From contig JAAURZ010000101.1 of assembly GCA_012031955.1 (NCBI GenBank), forward strand, positions 1 through 7,544: DNA of 7,544 nucleotides, written 5' to 3'. The notes below the pieces were generated by a model, which saw only the letters and a list, made by a program, of their open reading frames with translations, was not told the DNA's origin and made no database searches. Shown piece after piece: positions 1 to 7,085 of the stretch (positions are counted from its first letter, which is position 1; every line of letters starts with the position of its first letter). Source of the stretch: Bacteroidia bacterium (GTDB lineage Bacteria; Bacteroidota; Bacteroidia; Cytophagales; Cyclobacteriaceae). Position numbers and translations under genes: made by a program.

Positions 1-2
1 AT

Positions 3-1934
3 GGAGGAAGGATCAACGATGAGATTTCAATGATTCAAACTTCATTCAATGGCGAACTCTCATTCCTGGACAGAATGATCCGCTTCAATGCAGACTACAG
101 TATAAGACGGGAAACTCAAAACTATGACAGGTTTCAGACCAAATACAAAATTGGGTTTGGCCCGAACGACGTTCGCGAAGAAGGCACGAACAACGCGTAC
201 CGGTGGGCGGGATACGAAAATTACTCTGTGCTAAATGCCTATGCCACATTCGAGAAGTCGCTGGGCAAGCATGCCTTGAACGCGGTTGTCGGATACAACC
301 AGGAGTACAGCAAAACCGAATGGTTTTCTGCAAGCAAAGACAAGATCATCTCGGCATCATTGCCAACCATCGCCCTGGCCACTGGCGAGGCAGTGGTAGA
401 TGAAGGGATAACTGACTGGGCTGTGCGCGGTGCCTTCTATCGGTTGAATTACATTTTCGACAACAAGTATATCGTTGAATTGAATGGTCGATACGATGGC
501 TCTTCGAAGTTTCCGAAGGACGATCGATTTGGATTTTTTCCGTCTGCGTCCGCCGCCTGGCGCGTCGACAAGGAGAACTTCTGGGGTTCTTTAGGAAACA
601 CGATCGATCTTTTTAAGATCAGGGGATCGTATGGCTCCCTCGGAAATCAGTTTGTGTCGGAATACGGTTACATCGCGACGATGAACGCAAATCGCGGAAG
701 CTACCTGATCGACGGCACGCTGCCGCAGATTGTGTCATCTCCTCCCTTGGTTTCCGCCAATTACACATGGGAAGAAGTGTCGACGCGCAATCTCGGGGTG
801 GACCTCGGGTTTCTACAACGCCGCGTTACGCTTTCATTCGACTTGTACAACCGCGCAACCAAGGGCATGTTGACACAAGGCAGAGATTTGCCCGACGTAC
901 TTGGTGCTGCAGAACCTAAAGAAAATGCAGCCGACCTTGAAACGAAAGGTTGGGAACTTTCCCTCGGATTCGAAAATGAATTCACCGTGGCAGGAAAACC
1001 ACTGAGGCTCACATCCAGTTTTATTTTGTCGGACAGCCGGTCATACATCACGAAGTTTGATAATCCGAACAGGAGCCTGACACAGTACTACGAGGGAATG
1101 GAACTTGGCGAGATATGGGGTTTGAAAAGTGATGGGTTGTTTCAGACCGAAGAGGAAATTGCGGACCTCGATCAGTCCAGCATTGTACCCTGGGGAGCGT
1201 TGTCGGTCGTTCCCGGATGGCCCAGGTATGTTGATCTCGACAACAACGGCGCCATAGAAAAAGGGCTCACGGTCGATGACCCCAAGGACCTTAGCGTGAT
1301 AGGAAACATCACACCGCGCATGCGTTTCGGAATCAACCTTGGCGCCGAATGGAATGGTTTTGATTTCCGCGTGTTCCTTCAAGGTGTAGGCAAAATGGAT
1401 TTCTACCCGCTTCACTATTTGTATTGGGGATTTTATCAACAACCCTACGCCGGCGGTTATCAGCACTTGACCGACTTCTATCGCGCCACCTCCGAAAGTG
1501 ACATCGACAGGGCAAAGCACTCACAGTCCTATCTTGATGCTGGCCTTGCGGACGAAAACACAGATGCTTATTTCCCAGTGTTGCAGGCATGGCTTGCAGA
1601 CAGAAACCTGGGTGAACGCGTAGACGAATCGCAGGGTCTTGCCATACCACAGACGCGGTACATGCAAGATGCTTCTTACCTGCGCCTAAAGAATATTACT
1701 GTCGGCTATACACTGCATGCAGGCGTGCTCGGCCGCGTCGGCATCTCGAAGCTACGAATCTATGTGAGTGGTGAGAACTTAACGGAGTGGTCGAAGATCA
1801 AGAACTACTTCGATCCCGAAGCTATCACCGACAATGTTTCGAAGCTTGACCCCAGTCTTAGTTCAGCAAACGGTTGGGGATATGCTTACCCGTTTCAAAG
1901 ACGCTATTCATTCGGTATTGATGTTCAGTTTTAA
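3..1934 (+). CDS. SusC/RagA-family TonB-dependent outer-membrane transporter, C-terminal part (5' truncated by window)
   Basis: This is the beta-barrel half of a SusC-type transporter, which imports oligosaccharides or peptides across the outer membrane using TonB energy together with a SusD lipoprotein. The frame is open from base 3, and the Met codon at 30 is internal, because SusC proteins are usually about 1000 residues and the signal peptide, carboxypeptidase-like domain and plug are all missing here. Family hallmarks in order: a YRLNY...NKYIVELNGRYDGSSKF...GFFPSASAAWR block (about 438-570), IRGSYGSLGNQ (about 618-650), a TWEEVSTRNLGVDLGF block (about 768-815), ENAADLETKGWE (about 922-957), GEIWGLKSDGLFQ (about 1107-1145), VDLDNNG followed by IGNITPRMRFGINL (about 1230-1340), and LRLKNITVGYTL and SGENLTEW near the end. 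It closes with an aromatic residue (GIDVQF), as outer-membrane barrels do. No internal stop or frameshift is visible. The substrate cannot be deduced. Confidence 0.96.
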   Translation, partial: GGRINDEISMIQTSFNGELSFLDRMIRFNADYSIRRETQNYDRFQTKYKIGFGPNDVREEGTNNAYRWAGYENYSVLNAYATFEKSLGKHALNAVVGYNQEYSKTEWFSASKDKIISASLPTIALATGEAVVDEGITDWAVRGAFYRLNYIFDNKYIVELNGRYDGSSKFPKDDRFGFFPSASAAWRVDKENFWGSLGNTIDLFKIRGSYGSLGNQFVSEYGYIATMNANRGSYLIDGTLPQIVSSPPLVSANYTWEEVSTRNLGVDLGFLQRRVTLSFDLYNRATKGMLTQGRDLPDVLGAAEPKENAADLETKGWELSLGFENEFTVAGKPLRLTSSFILSDSRSYITKFDNPNRSLTQYYEGMELGEIWGLKSDGLFQTEEEIADLDQSSIVPWGALSVVPGWPRYVDLDNNGAIEKGLTVDDPKDLSVIGNITPRMRFGINLGAEWNGFDFRVFLQGVGKMDFYPLHYLYWGFYQQPYAGGYQHLTDFYRATSESDIDRAKHSQSYLDAGLADENTDAYFPVLQAWLADRNLGERVDESQGLAIPQTRYMQDASYLRLKNITVGYTLHAGVLGRVGISKLRIYVSGENLTEWSKIKNYFDPEAITDNVSKLDPSLSSANGWGYAYPFQRRYSFGIDVQF

Positions 1935-1948
1935 ATAGAGACACAACA

Positions 1949-3739
1949 ATGAAAAAGTTAATATTGACATTTTCTGTACTCGTCGTGATGGCAGGATGCA
2001 ATGATGAGTTCCTTGATCGCTATCCGCAAACCGAAATCGCTAAGGAGAATTTTTTCAATAGCGAAGAAGACCTGGCTACCTATGTTTACAGCCTCTATGA
2101 TTTTCCGGGCATTGGAATTTATGTGAGCGATCACTCAACCGACAATGCGGCGACCACGGGCGCCACGGAAATCAAGAATATCATGACCGGTACGCCGACG
2201 GCCTCCAACATTACAGGCGGCTGGTCGTGGGAAGCTTTGCGCAACGTCAATTTCTTTCTGGAAAACTTCCGCAACGCCCAGATATCCGAAGAAGCCCTAA
2301 ACCACTACGAAGGACTTGCGCGATTTTTCAGGGCGCGGTTTTACATGGATAAAGTCAAAAGATTTTCAGACGTACCCTGGTATGATAAAGTTCTGGAAAC
2401 CGACGACGAAGACCTTTTCAAACCCCGCGACTCCAGGAGAATGGTGGTCGAAAAGATTTTTGAGGATTACGCTTTTGCTGCCGAGCATGTACGCTCCGAA
2501 AAAGTAAAAGGCGAAGTGAATAAGTATGTGGTACTTGCCTATATGGCTCGGCATGCTTTGTATGAGGGAACGTACAGAAAATATCACAGCGAGCTGCAAT
2601 TGGAGAGCACAGCCAACGCGTTTCTTGAGTTGGCGCGCGACGCCGCCAGCCAAATTATGGATGACGGGGAATACGCGGTGTACAATACCGGCAGCCCCCT
2701 CGAAGACTATAACGCATTGTTCACAAGTACCGACTTGAGTGATAATCCGGAAGTAATACTTGCTACTTTCAGTGAAAGCGACCTACGCAACAGCGGTTGG
2801 TGGGGATACATGTTTGGCAATTATGAAGTAAACCCCGTGCGCGATCTCCTGCAGGCTTACCTGATGGATGACGGTGGTTACTATACCGACTTTGCGGGCT
2901 ACGAGGAAAATCAGTTTGTAGAAGAATTTGAAAACCGTGACAACCGTTTGTATCAAACATACGCCTACCCGGGTTGGGAACTGATCAACACATCAACCTA
3001 CGCCCAGGGTGGCGGCATATACATTCAACAGCTTGCGAAGAATTTTTCAGGGTATCATCAGATCAAAGGTTTCGTGAACAACACCGATCAGACTGTAATG
3101 AACAATGTTGATGTACCGGTACTTCGCTATGCCGAAACGCTTTTAACTTACGCTGAAGCGAGAGCCGAACTTGGAGAATTAACGCAGGAAGACCTGGACA
3201 TTTCGGTTAACCTTTTGCGCGCACGTGCCGGAATGCCTGGTTTAACCATCAGTCCCGCCGTTGACGCTGTGCAGCAGGCGCGTTACCCCGGCCTTAGCAG
3301 CTCCACCTCTCAGTGGCAGGAACTACTCGAAATCAGGCGGGAGCGAAGAATAGAGTTGGCGCTGGAAGGATTTAGATTTGACGACCTGATGCGATGGGCC
3401 GCCGGCAAGTTGATCGAGAAAGAGCCGGAAGGAATATACTTTCCGGGCCTGGGCGAATACGACCTGACCGGCGATGGGGTGGAAGACATCAAGATCATTC
3501 CCAACACCGAGTCCATTCCAGCCGTCAAGGAGAAGAACTCGCTTGACATACCTTATGTGTATTACCGCGCCGGACTGCCGGGGAGCGACGCCGGTATTTA
3601 CCTCACAGGCGGAACAAGCGGCACCCTGGTCACGGATGCTGAACGTGGGACATTCGTCGAACCCAAATATTATTACCGGCCTGTGCCTCAGTCGCAAGTT
3701 GTACTCAACCCAAATCTTGAACAGATTTTTGGCTGGTAG
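1949..3739 (+). CDS. SusD/RagB-family nutrient-binding outer-membrane lipoprotein
   Basis: Complete 596-residue SusD-like protein, a surface lipoprotein that caps the SusC barrel and binds the incoming ligand. The start ATG lies 14 bp after the susC-like stop, implying one operon and translational linkage. The signal peptide MKKLILTFSVLVVMAGC has a lipobox (MAGC, Cys17), and the acidic residues just after it (CNDEFLDRYP) fit the Bacteroidota lipoprotein surface-export signal. Family blocks: FLDRYPQTE (21-29), GLARFFRARFYMDKVKRFSDVP (about 122-143), NKYVVLAYMARHALYEGTY (about 191-209), EIRRERRIELALEGFRFDDL (about 461-480), and the C-terminal NPNLEQIFGW. Length and order match the SusD-like N-terminal (PF14322) plus SusD/RagB (PF07980) arrangement. 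A DLTGDGVED segment near residue 505 resembles a calcium-loop consensus that is common in this subgroup. The reading frame is intact. The ligand is unknown because no enzyme gene is linked in the window. Confidence 0.97.
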   Translation: MKKLILTFSVLVVMAGCNDEFLDRYPQTEIAKENFFNSEEDLATYVYSLYDFPGIGIYVSDHSTDNAATTGATEIKNIMTGTPTASNITGGWSWEALRNVNFFLENFRNAQISEEALNHYEGLARFFRARFYMDKVKRFSDVPWYDKVLETDDEDLFKPRDSRRMVVEKIFEDYAFAAEHVRSEKVKGEVNKYVVLAYMARHALYEGTYRKYHSELQLESTANAFLELARDAASQIMDDGEYAVYNTGSPLEDYNALFTSTDLSDNPEVILATFSESDLRNSGWWGYMFGNYEVNPVRDLLQAYLMDDGGYYTDFAGYEENQFVEEFENRDNRLYQTYAYPGWELINTSTYAQGGGIYIQQLAKNFSGYHQIKGFVNNTDQTVMNNVDVPVLRYAETLLTYAEARAELGELTQEDLDISVNLLRARAGMPGLTISPAVDAVQQARYPGLSSSTSQWQELLEIRRERRIELALEGFRFDDLMRWAAGKLIEKEPEGIYFPGLGEYDLTGDGVEDIKIIPNTESIPAVKEKNSLDIPYVYYRAGLPGSDAGIYLTGGTSGTLVTDAERGTFVEPKYYYRPVPQSQVVLNPNLEQIFGW

Positions 3740-3783
3740 GTGTCGGCACAACGAATGCTGGTGACCAACGCTGGCTATGATCC

Positions 3784-3821
3784 AGGAGTTGACTGTCTAT
3801 CCCGATAGTCAACTCCTTTTT
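3784..3821 (+). terminator. Rho-independent terminator after the SusC/SusD operon
   Basis: A perfect 10-bp stem pairs GGAGTTGACT (3785-3794) with AGTCAACTCC (3807-3816) around a 12-base loop. An extra A-T pair (3784/3817) extends it, and it is followed by TTTTT (3817-3821). It sits 45 bp past the susD-like stop codon, so it should end transcription of the pair and separate it from the next gene. Confidence 0.9.
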
Positions 3822-4080
3822 GTGTAGTAATTCGTTTCCGCAAAGCCGTCGATATGGCGACCGTCTCAATCCTTGTTGTTTTCACGTTCTGCCGGCACGC
3901 CATGCCCTATCACCGAGGGTGTATCCGGCAATTATAATTTCACCTTGTCATGACGAGCGTCATACTTTCTGATGGTCACTGTATGTATATTTAAGTAAAC
4001 ACCCGGCCATGCGGTTCAACGACTAACCCAATCGGGTTGCCGAACAGAATATTTACACGACATCACATTTCGATCTTAAA
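3822..4080. other. Intergenic region between the SusD terminator and the GloVer/FN3 gene
   Basis: No coding sequence or RNA gene is recognisable here. It should hold the promoter of the downstream gene. The nearest match to the Bacteroidota -7 element TAnnTTTG is TATATTTA at 3986-3993, which lacks the final G and has no well-placed TTG about 20 bases upstream, so I do not call it a promoter. A 14-bp perfect dyad (3950-3963) and a small stem, AACCC/GGGTT at 4025-4038 with a 4-base loop, are the only structures seen. The 40-60 bases before 4081 are AT-richer, as usual upstream of a Bacteroidota start. Confidence 0.6.
3950..3963. promoter_or_regulatory. Perfect inverted repeat, possible operator
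   Basis: ATGACG-AG-CGTCAT is an exact 6+6 dyad with a 2-base centre. The centre is too short to form an RNA hairpin loop, so a homodimeric DNA-binding protein site is the more natural reading. It lies about 120-150 bp upstream of the possible starts of the GloVer/FN3 gene. No regulator gene is present in the window, and a dyad of this size can occur by chance. Confidence 0.3.
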
Positions 4081-4100
4081 ATGAAAGAATCATTGCACCG

Positions 4101-5018
4101 ATGATTGAGCTCGCCAGGGCGCTGCTGATCGTCAGTGGCACATTCAGCGCCACGGCACAGGAATTGAATTCGGAAGGGCTTCATGCGCCCATCATACTCG
4201 AGGCCTTTGGGGCTGACCCTATGACAATTCGAGCGCGGTTCGTCGACACAAATACCAGCGAGTCGGGGTACTTTCTTTACTATGGCACTTCGCCCGACGG
4301 ACCGTTCGACATAGAAGATCGCGATATTTATTCAGGGTTGGATTCCGGAAGGATTTTTACTGTCCAGACCAACAGTGGTTACGAGCCCAACACGCTTCTA
4401 TATATTAAAATCGCCGCATTTATTTTTGATCCGGCCACGGGCGACTACTCGCCTCCGGGTCCATTTTCTGAGTTGATGTTCGCAAGAACATTGCCGGGTT
4501 GGCCACCATCACCTTCGAATTTTTTGGCTACGGCCGAAGATGATCACATTCGCCTTACCTGGACCGATAACTCGCCTGTCGGAGATCCCCTCGATGAGGC
4601 GGCTTGGGGAATTATGAGATCCAACGACGGAAGCAATTTCAACAGGAGTTATGTTGTGCCCGCCAATACGACTTTCCTTGTCGACAACGATGTGGCGCCG
4701 AACACAACTTATTATTACAGGCTCGAGTCTATCAACGCTTTTGGGAATAGTTTCGATGTGTACAGTGCGTCAGCAACAACGCTCCCTGAAGTGGATACCA
4801 CTCGCCTTTACGGGATGACATTCATGGGCGGTAATTTCGGCGCTGGATCCCTTTATAGAATCAATGCCGATGGCAGCGATTTTACCGTGTTGCATAATTT
4901 CACAGGCGACATCAACGGATCAAATCCTTCAGGCTCATTATCCAGGGGAGCCACGGGTCGCGTTTACGGGATGACTTCATTCCGGGGGAGTAGCCCAGAT
5001 CAATGGAACGATCTTTAA
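4101..5018 (+). CDS. Fragment 1: signal peptide, two FN3-like domains and first GloVer repeats
   Basis: This 305-residue reading frame carries the N-terminus of the split protein. Residues 1-19 form a signal peptide with an ATA-Q cleavage site, residues about 29-131 and 134-230 are FN3-like domains, and GloVer units begin at residue 236 (RLYGMTFMGG). Family-like sequence ends at GMTSF (codon at 4980-4982). The last dozen residues (RGSSPDQWNDL) are out-of-frame read-through to a chance stop. An automatic caller would report it as a complete FN3 protein, which is misleading. Confidence 0.8.
   Translation: MIELARALLIVSGTFSATAQELNSEGLHAPIILEAFGADPMTIRARFVDTNTSESGYFLYYGTSPDGPFDIEDRDIYSGLDSGRIFTVQTNSGYEPNTLLYIKIAAFIFDPATGDYSPPGPFSELMFARTLPGWPPSPSNFLATAEDDHIRLTWTDNSPVGDPLDEAAWGIMRSNDGSNFNRSYVVPANTTFLVDNDVAPNTTYYYRLESINAFGNSFDVYSASATTLPEVDTTRLYGMTFMGGNFGAGSLYRINADGSDFTVLHNFTGDINGSNPSGSLSRGATGRVYGMTSFRGSSPDQWNDL
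4185..4790 (+). other. Tandem FN3-like domain pair
   Basis: Two immunoglobulin-fold modules follow the signal peptide. The first has SGYFLYYGTSPDGPF and a YEPNTLLYIKIAAF strand. The second is the clearer FN3: IRLTWTDNS, GIMRSNDGSNF, then NTTYYYRLESINAFG and ASATTLP. The tryptophan in LTWTDNS and the TYYYR strand are the usual FN3 core positions. Such modules are typically spacers or binding platforms in secreted Bacteroidota proteins. Confidence 0.75.
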
Positions 5019-5820
5019 AGTCAATACCGATGGAGGCGATCACCAAGTGATACACAAATTTACCCGCCCCAATGGATCGAATCCTATCGGATCTTTAATT
5101 CAGGGTGTGGATGGTTCACTTTACGGAATGACCTACTACGGCGACAGAACCGGAATCTTTGGCGATGGTACGATCTTCAAGATCGAGACTGATGGCACGG
5201 GGCACACGGTATTACACAAATTCGAAGAAGGAAACCCATTTGGTTCGCTCGTTCAACTCTCCGACAGCTCGCTGTGTGGAATGACCCAATGGGGAGGTAC
5301 TTTTGGCGACGGAACGATATTCAGAATCAAAGCAAATGGCACCGGGTACGAAATAATCCACGATTTCAATGAGCTTGATGACGGATTTAATCCCAATGGT
5401 TCACTGATCGTGGGTTCAGATGGCGCACTGTACGGTGTGACTCAAATGGGTGGGGCGTTTAATTTCGGAACAGTTTTTAGAATCGATGCCGACGGGAGTC
5501 ACTACCAAGTGCTTCACAACTTTAGCGACTCGACAGGTGTCGTTCATCAAGGCTCCAGTGGCAATCCGCAGGGCACGCTCGTTCAAGCAACCGATGGCAC
5601 GCTCTTTGGCATGACCTATGAGGGCGGCGCGTTTTGGATGGGGAACGATCTACAAGATCAATGCCGATGGCAGCGGCTTTGCCGTACTTCATAGTTTTGA
5701 CGAGCCATACGATTCGCATATTCCATTGGGCCCGCTTGGCAATAGCCTGATCATTCACGACAACAAACTCTTTGGCTGCAACCACGTCGGAGTCATCTTT
5801 AGCTATGACCTGGCCACGTC
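4806..5820 (+). repeat. Seven-unit Gloeo_Verruco (GloVer) protein repeat array
   Basis: Seven copies of an L-[YFC]-G-M-T-like motif begin at 4806, 4962, 5119, 5272, 5428, 5602 and 5768, spaced about 51-58 codons apart. Each full unit reads as G-[ST]-L-x(6-8)-LYGMT-x-GG...GTIF+I..DG..y.vLH.F. The last unit is degenerate (LFGCNHVG). Seven short beta-rich units point to one closed seven-bladed propeller, though this is inference. Two frameshifts (near 4985 and 5633) fall inside the array. The repetition is clear in protein but diverged in DNA, so the array is old. Confidence 0.85.
4984..5694 (+). CDS. Fragment 2: central GloVer repeats
   Basis: From 4984 the second frame continues the previous fragment exactly (GGVAQINGTIFKVNTDGG), showing that one extra base in the CCGGGGG run caused the break. 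It contains the LYGMT/LCGMT/LYGVT/LFGMT units at 5119, 5272, 5428 and 5602, each followed about 13 residues later by GTIFKI-like strands. Gene callers may place its start at the GTG at 5047, which has no biological support. True homology ends at GGAF (5632-5634); the following WMGNDLQDQ tail is out of frame. Confidence 0.8.
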   Translation, partial: GGVAQINGTIFKVNTDGGDHQVIHKFTRPNGSNPIGSLIQGVDGSLYGMTYYGDRTGIFGDGTIFKIETDGTGHTVLHKFEEGNPFGSLVQLSDSSLCGMTQWGGTFGDGTIFRIKANGTGYEIIHDFNELDDGFNPNGSLIVGSDGALYGVTQMGGAFNFGTVFRIDADGSHYQVLHNFSDSTGVVHQGSSGNPQGTLVQATDGTLFGMTYEGGAFWMGNDLQDQCRWQRLCRTS

Positions 5821-6352
5821 CTCATATACGCTGCTTTCGGACGGGCATAACGCTGGCACACAGTACGCAGCCTTGTTGCCTCTAAACGTTGACAGCTCAC
5901 GTGATGTGTTTGTCACTGTACCGACCGACAACGCCGTCAATCAAAACATACAACTATACCTTACGGCCAATGAAATAAATGGTGCGGCAATTTATTCAAT
6001 ACAAGTTAGCCGGGATGCTGCGTTCACCGTCGCTAAGGAAAAAAGCGGTGACCGTTCGCTATTTTTCGAGTCGCTCGAATATAACACCACTTACTTTGCG
6101 CGAGTCAAAACAAACTTGCACGACAGCTATGGTCGGATATCAAGGTTCACAACGGCGCAAAAGAGTTTCTTTAGTCGCGTTGGATATCCACCCGATCACG
6201 CTGTTGATGTTCGCGCCTACAATCTTGACGTTAGCGCGACGTCTGTTCCGGGTGCAGTCACCTATACTATTCAACTCAGCGAGCTTGCGGACTTTTCCAG
6301 GATCGATTTCGAAGCTCACGGCGCCTCCGCACGCTTACATTTTCCGGGTTGA
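5636..6352 (+). CDS. Fragment 3: end of GloVer propeller and start of the FN3-like repeat block
   Basis: The third frame resumes at 5636 with GWGTIYKINADGSGF, restoring the GloVer pattern after an extra T in TTTT. It holds the last, degenerate unit (KLFGCNHVG at about 5765) and a short linker. Then come the first ~86-residue FN3-like repeat (from 5906) and most of the second (from 6164). It stops at a chance TGA at 6350-6352; the expected continuation LKYNTTYYSRVRTDL is present at once in the next frame, from 6349. An ATG at 5618 could be miscalled as its start. Confidence 0.8.
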   Translation, partial: GWGTIYKINADGSGFAVLHSFDEPYDSHIPLGPLGNSLIIHDNKLFGCNHVGVIFSYDLATSSYTLLSDGHNAGTQYAALLPLNVDSSRDVFVTVPTDNAVNQNIQLYLTANEINGAAIYSIQVSRDAAFTVAKEKSGDRSLFFESLEYNTTYFARVKTNLHDSYGRISRFTTAQKSFFSRVGYPPDHAVDVRAYNLDVSATSVPGAVTYTIQLSELADFSRIDFEAHGASARLHFPG

Positions 6353-6989
6353 AATACAATACCACGTACTACAGCCGGGTGCGCACCGATCTCTCCGCCG
6401 AATTCGTGAAACCAGGGACTTTACAACGCGTACCGCTGAATCCAGAGCATTTGTGGTGACGCCCGCCGACCATGCCGAAAATGTCGATGTCGCGCGAAAC
6501 ATCACTTCAAACATTATTCCGGGTGCAACGCAATACACAATCCAGCTAAGTCAATATCCGGATTTCGCCTTCATCGAATTTGAACTGACCGGCCCCTCCA
6601 TTACCCTACCCGTCAGCGGGTTGAAATTCAACAAGACGTATTATAACAGGGTGCTTACCGACAAGGCGGTTACCTATGGCCCCGTGCGCAGTTTCACCAC
6701 ACGTACCGCGGAGTCGCAAACTTATGTAACCTTTCCGGCAGACCACGCGACCGGCATCGGAACCAAGCTGTATGTTATTTCGAAAGAGGTGCCATATGCA
6801 ACCCAATACACCATTCAACTGAGCCGGCAACCTGACTTTTCTGACATTGATTTCGAAAGGACAGGGGCTACACGCATTCTCGCATTCTCAGGATTGACCC
6901 AGGGAACGATTTATTACAACAGAGTTCGCACGAATATTAGTCCGCAATTTGGCCCCGTGCGAAGTTTTGTTACTCGTTTACCGTCATCC
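5906..6989 (+). repeat. Four tandem ~91-residue FN3-like repeats
   Basis: Units lie at 5906-6163, 6164-6443, 6444-6716 and 6717-6989. The consensus in protein is PxDHA at the start, then GAxxYTIQLS..xDF, a G-x(5)-L strand, a turn, NTTYYxRVRT, and a closing FGPVRSFTTRTAES. Units 2 to 4 are close to each other, while unit 1 has drifted (YSIQVSRDAAF, TYFARVKTN). The same linker, TTRTAES, ends units 2 and 3. Such modules are frequent in large Cytophagales surface proteins and are probably an extended stalk. Confidence 0.82.
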
Positions 6990-7085
6990 GCACCTATTGC
7001 CTTCAACGGCGAAGCCGAAAACCAATCCGGTGAATTTGAAGACTCAAGATCACGGCATACCCTAACCCGTTCACGCAGGTGTTGA
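6408..7085 (+). CDS. Fragment 4: FN3-like repeats 3 and 4
   Basis: After a short stretch in the +1 frame (6349-6405, LKYNTTYYSRVRTDLSAEF), a second lost base moves the homologous sequence to this frame at ETRDFTTRTAES. It carries two complete 91-residue repeats with the core ATQYTIQLS...DF and TYYNRV-type strands and ends in SFVTR. The frame is open upstream to an ATG at 5979, but everything before 6408 is a shadow of the neighbouring frame. The final residues (SRSRHTLTRSRRC) are out-of-frame noise. Confidence 0.78.
   Translation, partial: ETRDFTTRTAESRAFVVTPADHAENVDVARNITSNIIPGATQYTIQLSQYPDFAFIEFELTGPSITLPVSGLKFNKTYYNRVLTDKAVTYGPVRSFTTRTAESQTYVTFPADHATGIGTKLYVISKEVPYATQYTIQLSRQPDFSDIDFERTGATRILAFSGLTQGTIYYNRVRTNISPQFGPVRSFVTRLPSSAPIAFNGEAENQSGEFEDSRSRHTLTRSRRC

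Noticed and set aside
1041..1520. 159-codon antisense open frame inside the SusC-like gene
   Set aside because: It lies opposite a strongly conserved SusC region, its translation has no recognisable domain, and it overlaps a further antisense frame. It is a codon-usage shadow.
3323..3751. 142-codon antisense open frame over the end of the SusD-like gene
   Set aside because: The sense strand encodes the conserved RRERRIELALEGFRFDDL and NPNL..IFGW blocks. The antisense product is cysteine/histidine-scattered and unlike any family.
3474..3764. Sense-strand alternative-frame ORF (96 codons) at the 3' end of susD
   Set aside because: It is out of phase with the conserved SusD sequence and its product shows no domain.
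3986..3993. TATATTTA as a Bacteroidota -7 promoter element
   Set aside because: It lacks the terminal G of TAnnTTTG, and the nearest upstream TTG (3945-3947) is about 40 bases away, too far for a -33 element.
4980..5640. Programmed ribosomal frameshifting or phase variation as the cause of the frame breaks
   Set aside because: Five separate sites with mixed +1 and -1 direction would all have to work in one message. The homopolymers are only 4-5 bases and no slippery heptamer with a following pseudoknot or stem is apparent.
4806..6989. Repeat periodicity as a CRISPR array or DNA tandem repeat
   Set aside because: The periodicity exists in the protein (about 52- and 91-residue units) while the DNA copies are well diverged. 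No short identical direct repeats with unique spacers are present.
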